Shown here: positions 26,862 to 35,621 of the stretch, piece by piece
Numbering within the stretch: position 1 is the first letter of the stretch
Layout of the letters: each line of letters starts with the position of its first letter
From: Paraburkholderia susongensis
Lineage (GTDB): Bacteria > Pseudomonadota > Gammaproteobacteria > Burkholderiales > Burkholderiaceae
Direction: 5' to 3'
DNA: 64,000 bases
Assembly (NCBI RefSeq): GCF_900177725.1
Contig: NZ_FXAT01000016.1
Coordinates: forward strand, 1 to 64,000
Notes under the pieces: model-generated
What the model saw: only the letters and a program-made list of their open reading frames with translations
Told to the model about the DNA's origin: nothing
Database searches by the model: none
Translations under genes and position numbers: made by a program

Positions 26862-27815
26862 TCAGCCCTTTTTCCCGCGCCCCGGGCTAGCCTGCCGGGC
26901 GAGGTGTTCGGTCAGCACGCCTTGAAGCACGTCAATGAAGCGCCGCGACACATTGGAGAGCGGCTCCGCGTGCGAGTAGAGCACACTCGCGCTCAGCGTC
27001 TGCTCGCCATCCAGCGGCACGATATCCAGTTCGCCGCGCGTGCTCCCGTCGATGCAGAACGGGTCGACGATCGCCACCCCCAGGCCTTCCTTGGCAAGCA
27101 TGCAGGCGCTGCTCGCCGAACGCACGCGGACGATGGGTTCGGGGCGGGGATCGTTGCGGAAAAATCGTCCAACGAGACGGCCGAGCGGCGTGTCGTGGTC
27201 GTAGTCGATCCACGGCAGCCCGGCAAGGTCCTTCACCTCGATCACGCGCTTTCGGGGGAGCTTGCCCTTGCGCGCCACGCAATAGAGCGGCGTGGTGACG
27301 AGCGGCATTGTCACGATGTTCGGATGCTCGACATTGAACATCGACACGCCGATCTGGGTTTTGCCGAACAGCACGCGCGGCACGAGATGATTGTGCGTGA
27401 GCGGCTCGAAGTGCACCGGCAGGTTCGGATAAACCGCGTTGAAGCGGGCGATCGCAAGCGGTACGAGATGCGTGCCGAGGCTCGGGCTGCACACGATCTT
27501 CAGCTCGCCGCTGCGCCCCTCGATGAGCGAGCGCACCAGATTGTCGATGCGCTCGATTCCCTCGTATGCCCGTTCCACTTCCTCGAAGATCTGCTTCGCC
27601 TCCGGGGAGGGAAACAGGCGGCCGCGCGTGCGCTCGAAAAGCGGGAAGCCGAGCCGGCTTTCCGTGACCTGCAGAACGCGGCTCACCGAAGGCTGTGCAA
27701 CGTACAGGGTGCGGGCTGCCTCACTCACGGAGCCGGTCATCATGATCGCCCGGAACACCTCGATCTGGCGCAGGCTCATCGTGTGGGAATGGGGGTTCTC
27801 TCCGTCGTAGTTCAT
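26862..27815 (-). CDS. LysR-type regulator of the hydantoin cluster
   Basis: A 317-residue LysR-type transcriptional regulator. The N-terminal winged helix-turn-helix is clear: LRQIEVFRAIMMTGSVSEAA, then YVAQPSVSRVLQVTESRLGF. The C-terminal effector domain (about 95-300) binds a small ligand, probably a hydantoin or amino acid. I chose the ATG at 27815; an in-frame TTG at 27824 and an ATG at 27779 are alternatives. It is divergent from the racemase-hydantoinase genes, the usual LysR position for an activator of the neighbouring operon. The 167-base gap to the first racemase should contain its binding site; no clear T-N11-A box was assigned. Confidence 0.9.
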   Translation of the reverse strand: MNYDGENPHSHTMSLRQIEVFRAIMMTGSVSEAARTLYVAQPSVSRVLQVTESRLGFPLFERTRGRLFPSPEAKQIFEEVERAYEGIERIDNLVRSLIEGRSGELKIVCSPSLGTHLVPLAIARFNAVYPNLPVHFEPLTHNHLVPRVLFGKTQIGVSMFNVEHPNIVTMPLVTTPLYCVARKGKLPRKRVIEVKDLAGLPWIDYDHDTPLGRLVGRFFRNDPRPEPIVRVRSASSACMLAKEGLGVAIVDPFCIDGSTRGELDIVPLDGEQTLSASVLYSHAEPLSNVSRRFIDVLQGVLTEHLARQASPGRGKKG

Positions 27816-27982
27816 CGCATGCAACCGGTGATTGGGCTGCGTTCAGTGTAACGCGCGGCTTCCTGGCACACGGCACCCATGCACGGAGGCTATGACTCGC
27901 GAAATTTGAACTATTTCACTGCGCGGCAACGGTTTTGTACATTGACGCTGAAGGTTTTCCATTCCGTGAATCGTTCGCCGTC

Positions 27983-28657
27983 ATGTCCGAAACCATTGCT
28001 TTTCTGAATCCCAACGGGCTCGCAGAAGTCACGGCGCAGATCGAAAGAAGCGTTCGTGCGCTGCGCCGCGCTGCCGACCCCGAAGTCACGTTCGCAACCC
28101 TCGCTGCGGTGGAGGGCGGGATCGTGACGCAACGCGATGCCGACAGGGCCGCCGTCGCCGTCGCGGAGCATGCCGTTCGGCACGAACGCAACGTGAGCGC
28201 CTTCGTTATCTGCTGCTACAGCGATCCGGGCCTGCATGCCGCTCGCGAAGCGGTCTCGCGTCCCGTGATCGGCATCGGCTCCACCGGGCTCGCCACGGCG
28301 CTTGCGATCGGCGAGCGTCCGGGCGTCATTGCCGTCAGCTCGAAGGGCATGCCGCGGCACTGGCGCGCCTATCACGCTGCACGCCTTGGCGGGGCGGTGG
28401 TCGGCGAGCGTGCCGCCGATCTGCCTGTGGACGAGTCAGGGGGGACGCGCGCGCTCGAGCGGCTGGTCTCCACCGGCAAGGCACTGCGGGACGACGATGG
28501 CGCCGATGTGATCGTGCTTGGCTGCGCGGGCATGACCCCGCTGCGGGACGAACTCGAACACCGGCTTGGCATTGCGGTGGTGGATCCCTGCAGCGCAGCG
28601 GCCGCGCTTGCCTTTTCGCTGTGCCGCGGGCGCGGCGCGCAGGGCGGCCCGGCATGA
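27983..28657 (+). CDS. Asp/Glu/hydantoin racemase family protein (likely hydantoin racemase)
   Basis: A 224-residue cofactor-independent racemase of the Asp/Glu/hydantoin superfamily. It has FLNPNGLAEVTAQIERSVRA at the N-terminus, the first catalytic cysteine region FVICCYSDPGL (about 74-84), GIGSTGLATAL, and the second cysteine in VIVLGCAGMTPL (about 183-194). The F-x-NPN start and CCYSDPGL resemble hydantoin racemases (HyuA/HyuE type), which interconvert D- and L-5-substituted hydantoins. I place the start at the ATG at 27983; a TTG at 27935 is possible. Its stop overlaps the next racemase start as ATGA. It should let the D-specific hydantoinase consume both enantiomers. Confidence 0.85.
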   Translation: MSETIAFLNPNGLAEVTAQIERSVRALRRAADPEVTFATLAAVEGGIVTQRDADRAAVAVAEHAVRHERNVSAFVICCYSDPGLHAAREAVSRPVIGIGSTGLATALAIGERPGVIAVSSKGMPRHWRAYHAARLGGAVVGERAADLPVDESGGTRALERLVSTGKALRDDDGADVIVLGCAGMTPLRDELEHRLGIAVVDPCSAAAALAFSLCRGRGAQGGPA

Positions 28658-29397
28658 GCCTGCCTGCCAATGCACCGCGTCTGGGCGTGCTTGGCGGCAT
28701 GGGGCCGCTCGCGACCGCAGACTTCCTGGTGAAGGTCATTCGCGCCACGCCGGCTGCCTCCGATCAGGAGCACATGCCGATCATCATTCATAACGTGCCA
28801 CAGATTCCGGATCGCAGCCGCGCCTACCTGAACGGCTCGGACGCGCCCTGGCCGCACCTGCTCGATGGTCTGCGCACGCTGGAAGCCGCAGGGGCTGCGG
28901 CGATCGCCATTCCGTGCAATACGGCTCATGTGTGGCATGCGCGGCTGGCGAACGAAACGGATCTACCCGTGCTCCACATTGGCCAGGCCGCGCTCGATGT
29001 GCTCGCGCTCGAATGCCCGCAGGCACGCAAGGTCGCCATTTTCGCAACGACCGCGACGCTAAAGGCGCGCATCTATCACGATCCGCTGGTACTGCGCGGC
29101 TACGTTCCGCTCGAGCCGGACGACACGATGCAGGCTTCTCACGTGTCAGCCGGGATCGCCGCAGTGAAGGCGGGTCGTGTCGAAGCGGGGCGCCTGCTGC
29201 TGGCTGAAGCCGCTCAAGCGCTCGCACGCCAGGGCGCGCAGGCACTGCTGATGGGCTGCACGGAAATACCAGTCGCGCTTGACGGTGCACGGCTCGACAT
29301 GCCCGCTGTCGATCCTACCAACGCGCTCGCGCGATCCTGTGTCGAGTGGTGGCACGCAGCGAAAGTGAAACTCTCGCTGCGGGACGCGCAGGTCTAA
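28654..29397 (+). CDS. aspartate/glutamate racemase family protein
   Basis: A 247-residue racemase of the aspartate racemase (PF01177) type. LGVLGGMGPLATADFLVKVI (about 9-28), the first catalytic cysteine in IAIPCNTAHVWH (about 86-97) and the second in LLMGCTEIPVAL (about 200-211) are all intact. The paired cysteines act as acid and base in racemising an amino acid or similar acid. The start ATG overlaps the preceding stop by four bases, so both racemases are translationally coupled. It may racemise the D-amino acid released by the pathway, or an N-carbamoyl acid; the substrate is not shown by sequence. Confidence 0.85.
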   Translation: MSLPANAPRLGVLGGMGPLATADFLVKVIRATPAASDQEHMPIIIHNVPQIPDRSRAYLNGSDAPWPHLLDGLRTLEAAGAAAIAIPCNTAHVWHARLANETDLPVLHIGQAALDVLALECPQARKVAIFATTATLKARIYHDPLVLRGYVPLEPDDTMQASHVSAGIAAVKAGRVEAGRLLLAEAAQALARQGAQALLMGCTEIPVALDGARLDMPAVDPTNALARSCVEWWHAAKVKLSLRDAQV

Positions 29398-29423
29398 CTC
29401 TCTTTGCAACGGGCTCAAACACC

Positions 29424-30920
29424 ATGCAGCATTTTGATCTCACGATTCGCGGCGGTGAAGTCGCGACCCACGAACGGGTGTTCCGCGCCGACGTCGGCAT
29501 TGTCGCCGACAGGATCGTCGAGGTGGCGCCGCACTTGCCGGCGGGAACGCGCGATATCGATGCCACCGGCCGCTACGTCATGCCCGGCGGCATCGACACC
29601 CATTGCCACGTCGAGCAACGCTCGGGCCTGGGTTTCATCGGCGCGGACGACTGGTACTCCGCAAGCGTGGCGGCGGCACACGGCGGCACCACGATGATCG
29701 TCCCGTTCGCGGCCCAGCATCGCAAGCAGTCGCTCAGGAAAGTGGCCGAAGACTACGCGGCGCTCGCGCGTGCGAAGTCGGTCATCGACTGGAGCTACCA
29801 CCTGATCGTTTCTGAGACCGACCACCAGACCCTGCATGAGGACCTTGTCGAGCAGATTCGCGGCGGCATCACGTCGTTCAAGGTCTACATGACCTACGAC
29901 CAGTTGAAGATCGACGACTACCAGATGCTCGACGTCCTCGCCGTTGCCGCGAGGGAGAAGGCGCTGGTCATGGTTCATGCGGAGAACAACGATGTGATTC
30001 GATGGGTCTCCCAGAAACTGCTGGCGAGCGGCCGAACCGCACCGAAATATCACGGCACGAGCCATGTCGAGCTCGCGGAAGGCGAGGCCACGCACCGGGT
30101 CATTCAGCTCGCAAGGCTTTTCGATGCGCCGGTTCTCATCGTGCACGTTTCCGCTCCCGACGCCATTGCGACGATTGGCGCCGCTCAACGCATGGGCGCG
30201 CAGGTGTATGGCGAAACCTGCCCCCACTACCTCGTGCTCACGAAAGACGCGATGGACTTGCCAGGTATGGAAGGCGCAAAGTATTGCTGCAGTCCGCCTC
30301 TGCGTGACGAAGCGGCGCAAGCGGCGCTTTGGCGGGCCCTGAAGGACGGCGTACTGCAAACCGTTTCCTCGGATCACGCGCCTTACCGTTTCGACGAAAC
30401 GGGCAAGCTTCCCTATGGCGAGGCCACGACGTTCAAGCAGATGGCGAACGGAATGCCCGGACTGGAAGCGCGGCTGCCGCTTCTTTTCTCGGAAGGCGTC
30501 AGGAGCGGCCGCATGACGATTCCTGAATTCGTGGCGCTGACGTCCACGAATCACGCCCGAATGTATGGCCTTGCCCCGCGCAAGGGTTACGTCCAGCCAG
30601 GCGCCGACGCCGACATCGCCATCTGGGACCCGGATCGCGAAGTCGTGCTGCGCGCGGCGACGCTTCACGACCAGACTGGCTACACGCCCTTCGAAGGCAT
30701 GCGGGTCACGGGCTGGCCAACGACGGTCGTCAGCGCGGGGCGGGTCATCGTCCACGAAGGCGCGTTCGACGCGGCGCCGGGAAGCGGCCGGTTCGTTCCC
30801 CGCTCGACGCCGATGCCATTCCAGTCGCCGCCGCCCGTTTCGGCTCGCGGCCAGTTCTTCCGTGCGCTCGCGGACGGCGAAGCCGGCCCCGCACATTCAT
30901 TTGGTTATCTGGATCGCTGA
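29424..30920 (+). CDS. D-hydantoinase / dihydropyrimidinase
   Basis: A 498-residue amidohydrolase that opens hydantoin or dihydropyrimidine rings to N-carbamoyl amino acids. All binuclear metal ligands are visible: His60 and His62 in IDTHCHVE, the carbamylated Lys153 in ITSFKVYMTY, His185 (VMVHAENND), His241 (LIVHVSAPDA) and Asp317 in SSDHAPY. The CCSPPLR and PGADADIAIWDP segments are typical. The Met at 29424 gives the family N-terminus. It lies 26 bases after the racemase gene and 31 before the carbamoylase gene, in one operon. D-hydantoinase is preferred over pyrimidine catabolism because of the D-carbamoylase and racemases beside it. Confidence 0.9.
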   Translation: MQHFDLTIRGGEVATHERVFRADVGIVADRIVEVAPHLPAGTRDIDATGRYVMPGGIDTHCHVEQRSGLGFIGADDWYSASVAAAHGGTTMIVPFAAQHRKQSLRKVAEDYAALARAKSVIDWSYHLIVSETDHQTLHEDLVEQIRGGITSFKVYMTYDQLKIDDYQMLDVLAVAAREKALVMVHAENNDVIRWVSQKLLASGRTAPKYHGTSHVELAEGEATHRVIQLARLFDAPVLIVHVSAPDAIATIGAAQRMGAQVYGETCPHYLVLTKDAMDLPGMEGAKYCCSPPLRDEAAQAALWRALKDGVLQTVSSDHAPYRFDETGKLPYGEATTFKQMANGMPGLEARLPLLFSEGVRSGRMTIPEFVALTSTNHARMYGLAPRKGYVQPGADADIAIWDPDREVVLRAATLHDQTGYTPFEGMRVTGWPTTVVSAGRVIVHEGAFDAAPGSGRFVPRSTPMPFQSPPPVSARGQFFRALADGEAGPAHSFGYLDR

Positions 30921-30951
30921 TCTGGCCAGTTCACGCAAAGAGGAAACACAT

Positions 30952-31908
30952 ATGAGTCAGTCACGCAAGCTCGGTCTCGCCGTCGCCCAGATGGGTCCGG
31001 TTCATCTCGCCGACGAGCGCCGCGCAGTCGTGAAGCGTCTCGTCGAGATGCTCAAGGAGGCGAAGGCGCGCAACGCGAAGTTCGTGGTGTACCCGGAACT
31101 GGCGCTGACCACATTCTTCCCGCGCTACTGGATGACCGAAGCCGCCGCTGTCGAGCGCTTTTTCGAAAAGTCGATGCCCAACGCGGACGTCGAGCCGCTT
31201 TTCACGGCGGCGCGCGAAGCGGGTATCGGCTTCTATCTGGGTTACGCCGAGTACACGAGGGAAGGACGTTGCTTCAACACGGCGATCATCGTCGACGAAA
31301 CGGGCAAGATCGTCGCCAAGTATCGTAAGACCCATCTTCCTGGCCACGCCGACCACAAGATCGCGGCGCCGTTCCAGCATCTCGAGAAGAAGTTCTTCGC
31401 CGTGGGCGACACCGGTTATCCGGTGATCGAAACCCTCGGTACGAAAATGGGGATGTGCCTGTGCAACGACCGGCGCTGGCCCGAAACGTGGCGCGCGATG
31501 TCGCTGCAGGGGGCTGAGCTCGGCGTGCTCGGCTACAACACGCCTTCGCAGAATATCCACTGGCCGGAACCCGTGCATCTGCGCATGCATACCCATCTGA
31601 TCACGCTGCAGGCCAGCGCTTACCAGAACGCCATGTGGATCGCGGCCGCCGCCAAATGCGGCTACGAGGATGGCTACCACATGATCGGCGGATCGGTGAT
31701 CGTCGCGCCGTCGGGCGAGATTGCCGCGCAAAGCTCGACGGAAGACGACGAAGTGATCACGGCGAACATCGACCTGTCGCTTGGCGACACCTTCCGCGAG
31801 CACGTTTTCAACTTCGCGAAGCACCGCCGCCCGGAGCATTACCAACTGATCGTGGAACGCGTGGGCGCCGGCGACCCGCTGCCGCACGATCCGGACCAGT
31901 TCAACTAA
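30952..31908 (+). CDS. N-carbamoyl-D-amino acid hydrolase
   Basis: A 318-residue carbon-nitrogen hydrolase (nitrilase superfamily) that hydrolyses N-carbamoyl-D-amino acids to D-amino acid, CO2 and ammonia. The catalytic triad is in place: Glu49 in VVYPELALTTFFPRYW, Lys126 in KYRKTHLPGH and Cys171 in MGMCLCNDRRWPETWR. These positions and the length match Agrobacterium D-carbamoylase. A good ribosome-binding site (AGAGGAA) precedes ATG 30952. It acts directly after the hydantoinase upstream. Confidence 0.92.
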   Translation: MSQSRKLGLAVAQMGPVHLADERRAVVKRLVEMLKEAKARNAKFVVYPELALTTFFPRYWMTEAAAVERFFEKSMPNADVEPLFTAAREAGIGFYLGYAEYTREGRCFNTAIIVDETGKIVAKYRKTHLPGHADHKIAAPFQHLEKKFFAVGDTGYPVIETLGTKMGMCLCNDRRWPETWRAMSLQGAELGVLGYNTPSQNIHWPEPVHLRMHTHLITLQASAYQNAMWIAAAAKCGYEDGYHMIGGSVIVAPSGEIAAQSSTEDDEVITANIDLSLGDTFREHVFNFAKHRRPEHYQLIVERVGAGDPLPHDPDQFN

Positions 31909-31933
31909 ACCATCGCGATACGGGAGAGAGGAT

Positions 31934-33220
31934 ATGAGCGAAGGCTTTGAAGGTCGCGCGCCTGCCACGGCGCCGAACGTGCATTATGCAGGGCCCGTGC
32001 CGGAGCCTGCGCAGGGCAAAGCGTTGCTCGGCCAGCCGCATGTCCGGGCGCTGATCGCCTCGGTCTCGGGTTACGCCATGGACGGCTTCGACCTGCTGAT
32101 CCTCGGGTTCATGCTGAGCCTCATCTCGGCGGATCTCGGCCTCACGTCCACCCAGGCGGGGGCGCTCGTTACCTGGACGCTGGTGGGCGGCGTGGCCGGC
32201 GGCATCATATTCGGTATCCTGAGCGATTATCTCGGGCGTGTGCGTGTCCTCACCTACACGATCTTGCTGTTTGCCCTGTTTACCGGACTGTGCGCGTTCG
32301 CGAGAGGCTACTACGATCTGCTCGTCTACCGGTTCGTGGCGGGGCTGGGCCTCGGCGGCGAATTCGGCATTGGCATGGCGCTCGCCATCGAGGCGTGGCC
32401 GGCTAACAAGCGCGGTCGCGTGTCGTCCTATGTCGGCATGGGCTGGCAACTCGGCGTGCTCGTGGCCGCGCTCGTGACACCGGTCCTGCTGCCTCACATC
32501 GGCTGGCGAGGAATGTTCCTGGTGGGCCTCGCGCCCGCCGTCATGTCCTTTGTCATTCGCAAGGCGATTGGCGAATCGGAAATTTTCGTTCAGAAGGTAG
32601 CGCGCCGGAAGTCTCACGAGTTCCCGCTGAAGACGCTGTTTCGCGATCGCGAAACCACGCGGCGCAGTATCGGCATGATCATCATGTGCTCGGTGCAGAA
32701 CTTCGGCTATTACGGGCTGATCATCTGGATGCCCGGCTATCTGACCAAGGCATTCGGCTTTACGCTCGCGAAGTCCGCAACGTGGACGGCCGCTTCCATT
32801 CTCGGCATGCTCGTCGGCATCTGGATCTTTGGCCAGCTCGCCGATCGTGTCGGGCGCAAGCCGACCTTTGTCCTGTACCAGATCGGCGCGCTTGCGATGG
32901 TGTTCCTCTATTCGCGCATGACGACGCCCGAAGCGTTGCTGATCGGCGGGATGATCGTCGGCATCTTCGTGAACGGCATGATGGGCGGATACGGCGCCCT
33001 GATGAGCGAGCTTTTCCCGACACACGCTCGCGGGACCGCGCAAAACGTCCTCTGGAGCATTGGCCGCGCGGTGGGCGGATTCGGGCCGCTCGTCATTGGA
33101 GAACTGGCCAGCCGCTTTTCGTTTGGCACCGCGATCGCGACCATCGCGTCGATCTACCTGATCGACGTGATTGCCACGCTCACCCTGATTCCAGAACTCA
33201 AGGGCGCTGAACTGGAATAG
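31934..33220 (+). CDS. MFS transporter, probably for hydantoin or carbamoyl amino acid
   Basis: A 428-residue major facilitator with about twelve hydrophobic segments. It is of the aromatic acid/sugar:H+ symporter type: SGYAMDGFDLLILGFMLSLI (TM1, about 44-63), GILSDYLGRVRVL (loop 2-3 motif, about 95-107), YRFVAGLGLGGEFGIGMAL (TM4-5) and QLADRVGRKP in the C-terminal half. The last 20 residues form a short soluble tail. Being the last gene of the hydantoin operon (26 bases after the carbamoylase), it most likely imports the hydantoin or an N-carbamoyl acid. The substrate is inferred from context only. It converges on the kinase gene with 27 bases between. Confidence 0.85.
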   Translation: MSEGFEGRAPATAPNVHYAGPVPEPAQGKALLGQPHVRALIASVSGYAMDGFDLLILGFMLSLISADLGLTSTQAGALVTWTLVGGVAGGIIFGILSDYLGRVRVLTYTILLFALFTGLCAFARGYYDLLVYRFVAGLGLGGEFGIGMALAIEAWPANKRGRVSSYVGMGWQLGVLVAALVTPVLLPHIGWRGMFLVGLAPAVMSFVIRKAIGESEIFVQKVARRKSHEFPLKTLFRDRETTRRSIGMIIMCSVQNFGYYGLIIWMPGYLTKAFGFTLAKSATWTAASILGMLVGIWIFGQLADRVGRKPTFVLYQIGALAMVFLYSRMTTPEALLIGGMIVGIFVNGMMGGYGALMSELFPTHARGTAQNVLWSIGRAVGGFGPLVIGELASRFSFGTAIATIASIYLIDVIATLTLIPELKGAELE

Positions 33221-33247
33221 GCGCGAGCCAGTTCGAGCGATGCCGCT

Positions 33248-34651
33248 TTACGAAGCGACGCACTCCGATAACATGCGCCAGTCGGCGACATAGTCCGGCA
33301 AGTACGCAATCGAACGAGGGAGTGCGCGCGAACGCGGCGGCTCGTATCCAGCGGGTTGGCACGCCAGAAGATATGCACCGCCAGTGGTTCCCGAGCGGTC
33401 CTCGGAAATCCATACCGCCTGGTTGGGCCGCATCGTCGCGAGCAAGGCAGCGAAATGGCGATTGGCGGTCAACGGGCCTTCGATCACGATTTCACCGGTG
33501 CTGTTCAGGCGCGCGAGGCAATCGTTCGTGACCAATGCGGTGTAAAGCGTTGCAAGTGCATACGACTCCTGCGGCGAGGACGGTTGCGGCCCGCGGATCT
33601 CGCCGCTTCGATCGGGCCACGGGCCGCCTAATGGGGCAAAGCTGGGCAACGCGAGCGTTCTGCGGGCGACGAGCGCGGCAATGTCTTCCCAGCGGCAGTC
33701 GTTGGCTTGTCCCGCGTTGAGCAGCGCAAATTCGCGACCGCCCATAAATCGGGCGCACGCAAGCGGCCGGCCCCACGCATCGACGTTGGCCAGCATGTCG
33801 CGCCGCGGGTCGAGTACGGAGAGCGGCGCGCCGATACCTGCCACGAGCGTCCACGTACCCGACGAGATCACGTTCAACGGGGCTTGTGGCGACGGTGCGC
33901 CATAGAAGTGCTTGACCATTGAAGCGTTGCTGTCGTGGATGCCGCACACGACGCGACAGTTCGCAGGCAGACCCGTTCGCGCCGCCAGGCCGGGCAGCAG
34001 CGTGCCGAGCGTGGCGCTGGCTTCGCGCAGCGGTGGAATCAGCGACTGCCAGCCTAGCCTGCTCACCATGGGCGCCAGCCGGCCGCGCGTGACATCCCAT
34101 AGATCGGTATGGCAACCCCAGGACGTGACCTCTCCGGCCACCACGCCCGATAGCCGCCATGCCCAGTATTGCGGGTAGGGCACGATGGCGCGCGTGCGCG
34201 CGAATGCGTCGGGAAACCGCCTCGCCTGCCAGTACAACTGCTTGCCGACGTTCAGCCCGCCCGCGAGCGCCGGCGAATAGGTGCAGCCGAAATCGTCGCG
34301 TTGCGACGCGTAGGCAAGGTCGACTTCACCCAGGCCGGTGAACTCGTAGTCGAGCACGGGAAGCGCGAGTGCTTCGTCGCCCAGCAGCGCGACCGTTGCG
34401 CCGTGCGTCGTCGTGATGATCGAGCCGATCCGGTGCCGCTGCGGCAAACGCTCCAGCTCGCATAGCAGCCAGTGCCATATGGCATCGACGTCGAAGTGCG
34501 GATACGGGCCTGCGTGAACGGCATGGTTGGCGCAGCGTGCCTCCGAAAGCGAGGTTCCGTCCTCGTCGATCAGGCTCAGTTTGAGGTTGGTCTTGCCGAT
34601 GTCGAACACCACGACCCGGCCGTCATGTGCACGGTTGAGCGCCGGATTCAT
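33248..34651 (-). CDS. FGGY-family carbohydrate kinase
   Basis: A 467-residue sugar kinase of the FGGY family (actin-like fold). The N-terminus has VVVFDIGKTNLKLSLID (phosphate 1 motif, about 13-29). The centre has GIHDSNASMVKHFYG and VISSGTWTLVAGIG, and the C-terminal segment contains the second nucleotide motif before a Gly-rich TTGGAYLLA. The IGKTNLK and SGTWTL variants resemble rhamnulokinase/fuculokinase-like members. The ATG at 34651 overlaps the DeoR stop, so regulator and kinase form one operon. It probably phosphorylates the ketose made by the cluster's dehydrogenase, ahead of the aldolase. Exact substrate unknown. Confidence 0.88.
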   Translation of the reverse strand: MNPALNRAHDGRVVVFDIGKTNLKLSLIDEDGTSLSEARCANHAVHAGPYPHFDVDAIWHWLLCELERLPQRHRIGSIITTTHGATVALLGDEALALPVLDYEFTGLGEVDLAYASQRDDFGCTYSPALAGGLNVGKQLYWQARRFPDAFARTRAIVPYPQYWAWRLSGVVAGEVTSWGCHTDLWDVTRGRLAPMVSRLGWQSLIPPLREASATLGTLLPGLAARTGLPANCRVVCGIHDSNASMVKHFYGAPSPQAPLNVISSGTWTLVAGIGAPLSVLDPRRDMLANVDAWGRPLACARFMGGREFALLNAGQANDCRWEDIAALVARRTLALPSFAPLGGPWPDRSGEIRGPQPSSPQESYALATLYTALVTNDCLARLNSTGEIVIEGPLTANRHFAALLATMRPNQAVWISEDRSGTTGGAYLLACQPAGYEPPRSRALPRSIAYLPDYVADWRMLSECVAS

Positions 34652-35439
34652 GGCGCGACCGGGTCGGGGTCGACCACCACGACCTCGATATCCTGACCTT
34701 GCAACATCGCAACGGTCTCGGGGCTGACGTTGCTGTCCGTAATCAGCGTCGTGACGCGCGAGAGCGGGCAAACAATGAGGCCGCCGCGCTTGCTGCTGAA
34801 TTTCGAGCTGTCCACGAGCACGATCAGCTCGTCGGCCTGCTTCATCAGCTGGATTTCCGCACGCACCAGAAGCGGATCGCTCTCCAGCAGTCCTAACGGT
34901 GATACGGCCGCGGCGCCGATAAACATCTTGCTCGCGTAGTGATTCTGGATCACGTCGTTTTCGAACGGACTCACGATCACATTCTGCTCCCGATAAATCT
35001 TCCCCCCTGGAAGCAGGATTTCATTGCTGCTATGCGTGAGCAACTCGTGCGCCGTGAGGAACGAGTTGGTCAGAATGGTGAGCTGACTTCCGGCGAGGGA
35101 CTCCGCCATCATGTGCGTCGTGCTGCCGCCGTTGATGATGACTGTCTCGCCGTTCTGGCACATCTGCGCCGCGCGACGGGCAATTGCCCGCTTGCGTTCC
35201 GGAAATACCGCACTGTTCTCCACGAAGCTCGACCCCACCAGGCCCGTCGGTTTGTCTGGTGCGAGATGCTGGGCGCCGCCGTGGACCTTGACGAGTTGCC
35301 CGCTGGTCGCGAGCACCGTGATGTCGCGCCGGATGGTTGCCGCCGAGGCGCTGAGCGCGCTCTCGAGTTCTGTGACGGTGACGCTGCCTCGCTCAGCGAG
35401 GATTTTCAGCAGTTTCTTGCGCCGCGTATGGTTGATCAA
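34648..35439 (-). CDS. DeoR/GlpR-family repressor
   Basis: A 263-residue DeoR-type regulator. The N-terminal helix-turn-helix is standard: HTRRKKLLKILAERGSVTV, then ELESALSASAATIRRDITVL and LVKVHGGAQH. The C-terminal DeoR sensor domain includes KRAIARRAAQMC, IINGGSTTHMMAESL, and MFIGAAAVSPLGL. These proteins normally repress sugar or polyol operons and are released by a phosphorylated sugar. It is divergent from the aldolase-dehydrogenase gene. The AT-rich 180 bases between carry an inverted repeat that is a good operator candidate. Confidence 0.92.
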   Translation of the reverse strand: MINHTRRKKLLKILAERGSVTVTELESALSASAATIRRDITVLATSGQLVKVHGGAQHLAPDKPTGLVGSSFVENSAVFPERKRAIARRAAQMCQNGETVIINGGSTTHMMAESLAGSQLTILTNSFLTAHELLTHSSNEILLPGGKIYREQNVIVSPFENDVIQNHYASKMFIGAAAVSPLGLLESDPLLVRAEIQLMKQADELIVLVDSSKFSSKRGGLIVCPLSRVTTLITDSNVSPETVAMLQGQDIEVVVVDPDPVAP

Positions 35440-35525
35440 AGTCCGCCCTCCAGGTTCACTGGATTATGTCATTTGCGCATCAAACAATCATTAATTGACG
35501 AATGGTGGAAAACCCGCAGTCAAAA

Positions 35526-35545
35526 TCAATCACAAAGTTGATTGA
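35526..35545 (+). promoter_or_regulatory. inverted-repeat operator candidate
   Basis: TCAATCA (35526-35532) and TGATTGA (35539-35545) form a perfect inverted repeat with a six-base spacer. Related half-sites are nearby (CAATCATTAATTG at 35485-35497, GATTGA at 35551-35556). It lies in the AT-rich gap between the divergent deoR and aldolase-dehydrogenase genes. Probable DeoR binding site. Confidence 0.5.
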
Positions 35546-35621
35546 ATGACGATTGAAAAATGATCGTTTTGTGGACAAACTTCGAGCGGTCAACTCACAA
35601 AACCAGCGAGACAACGCTTCC

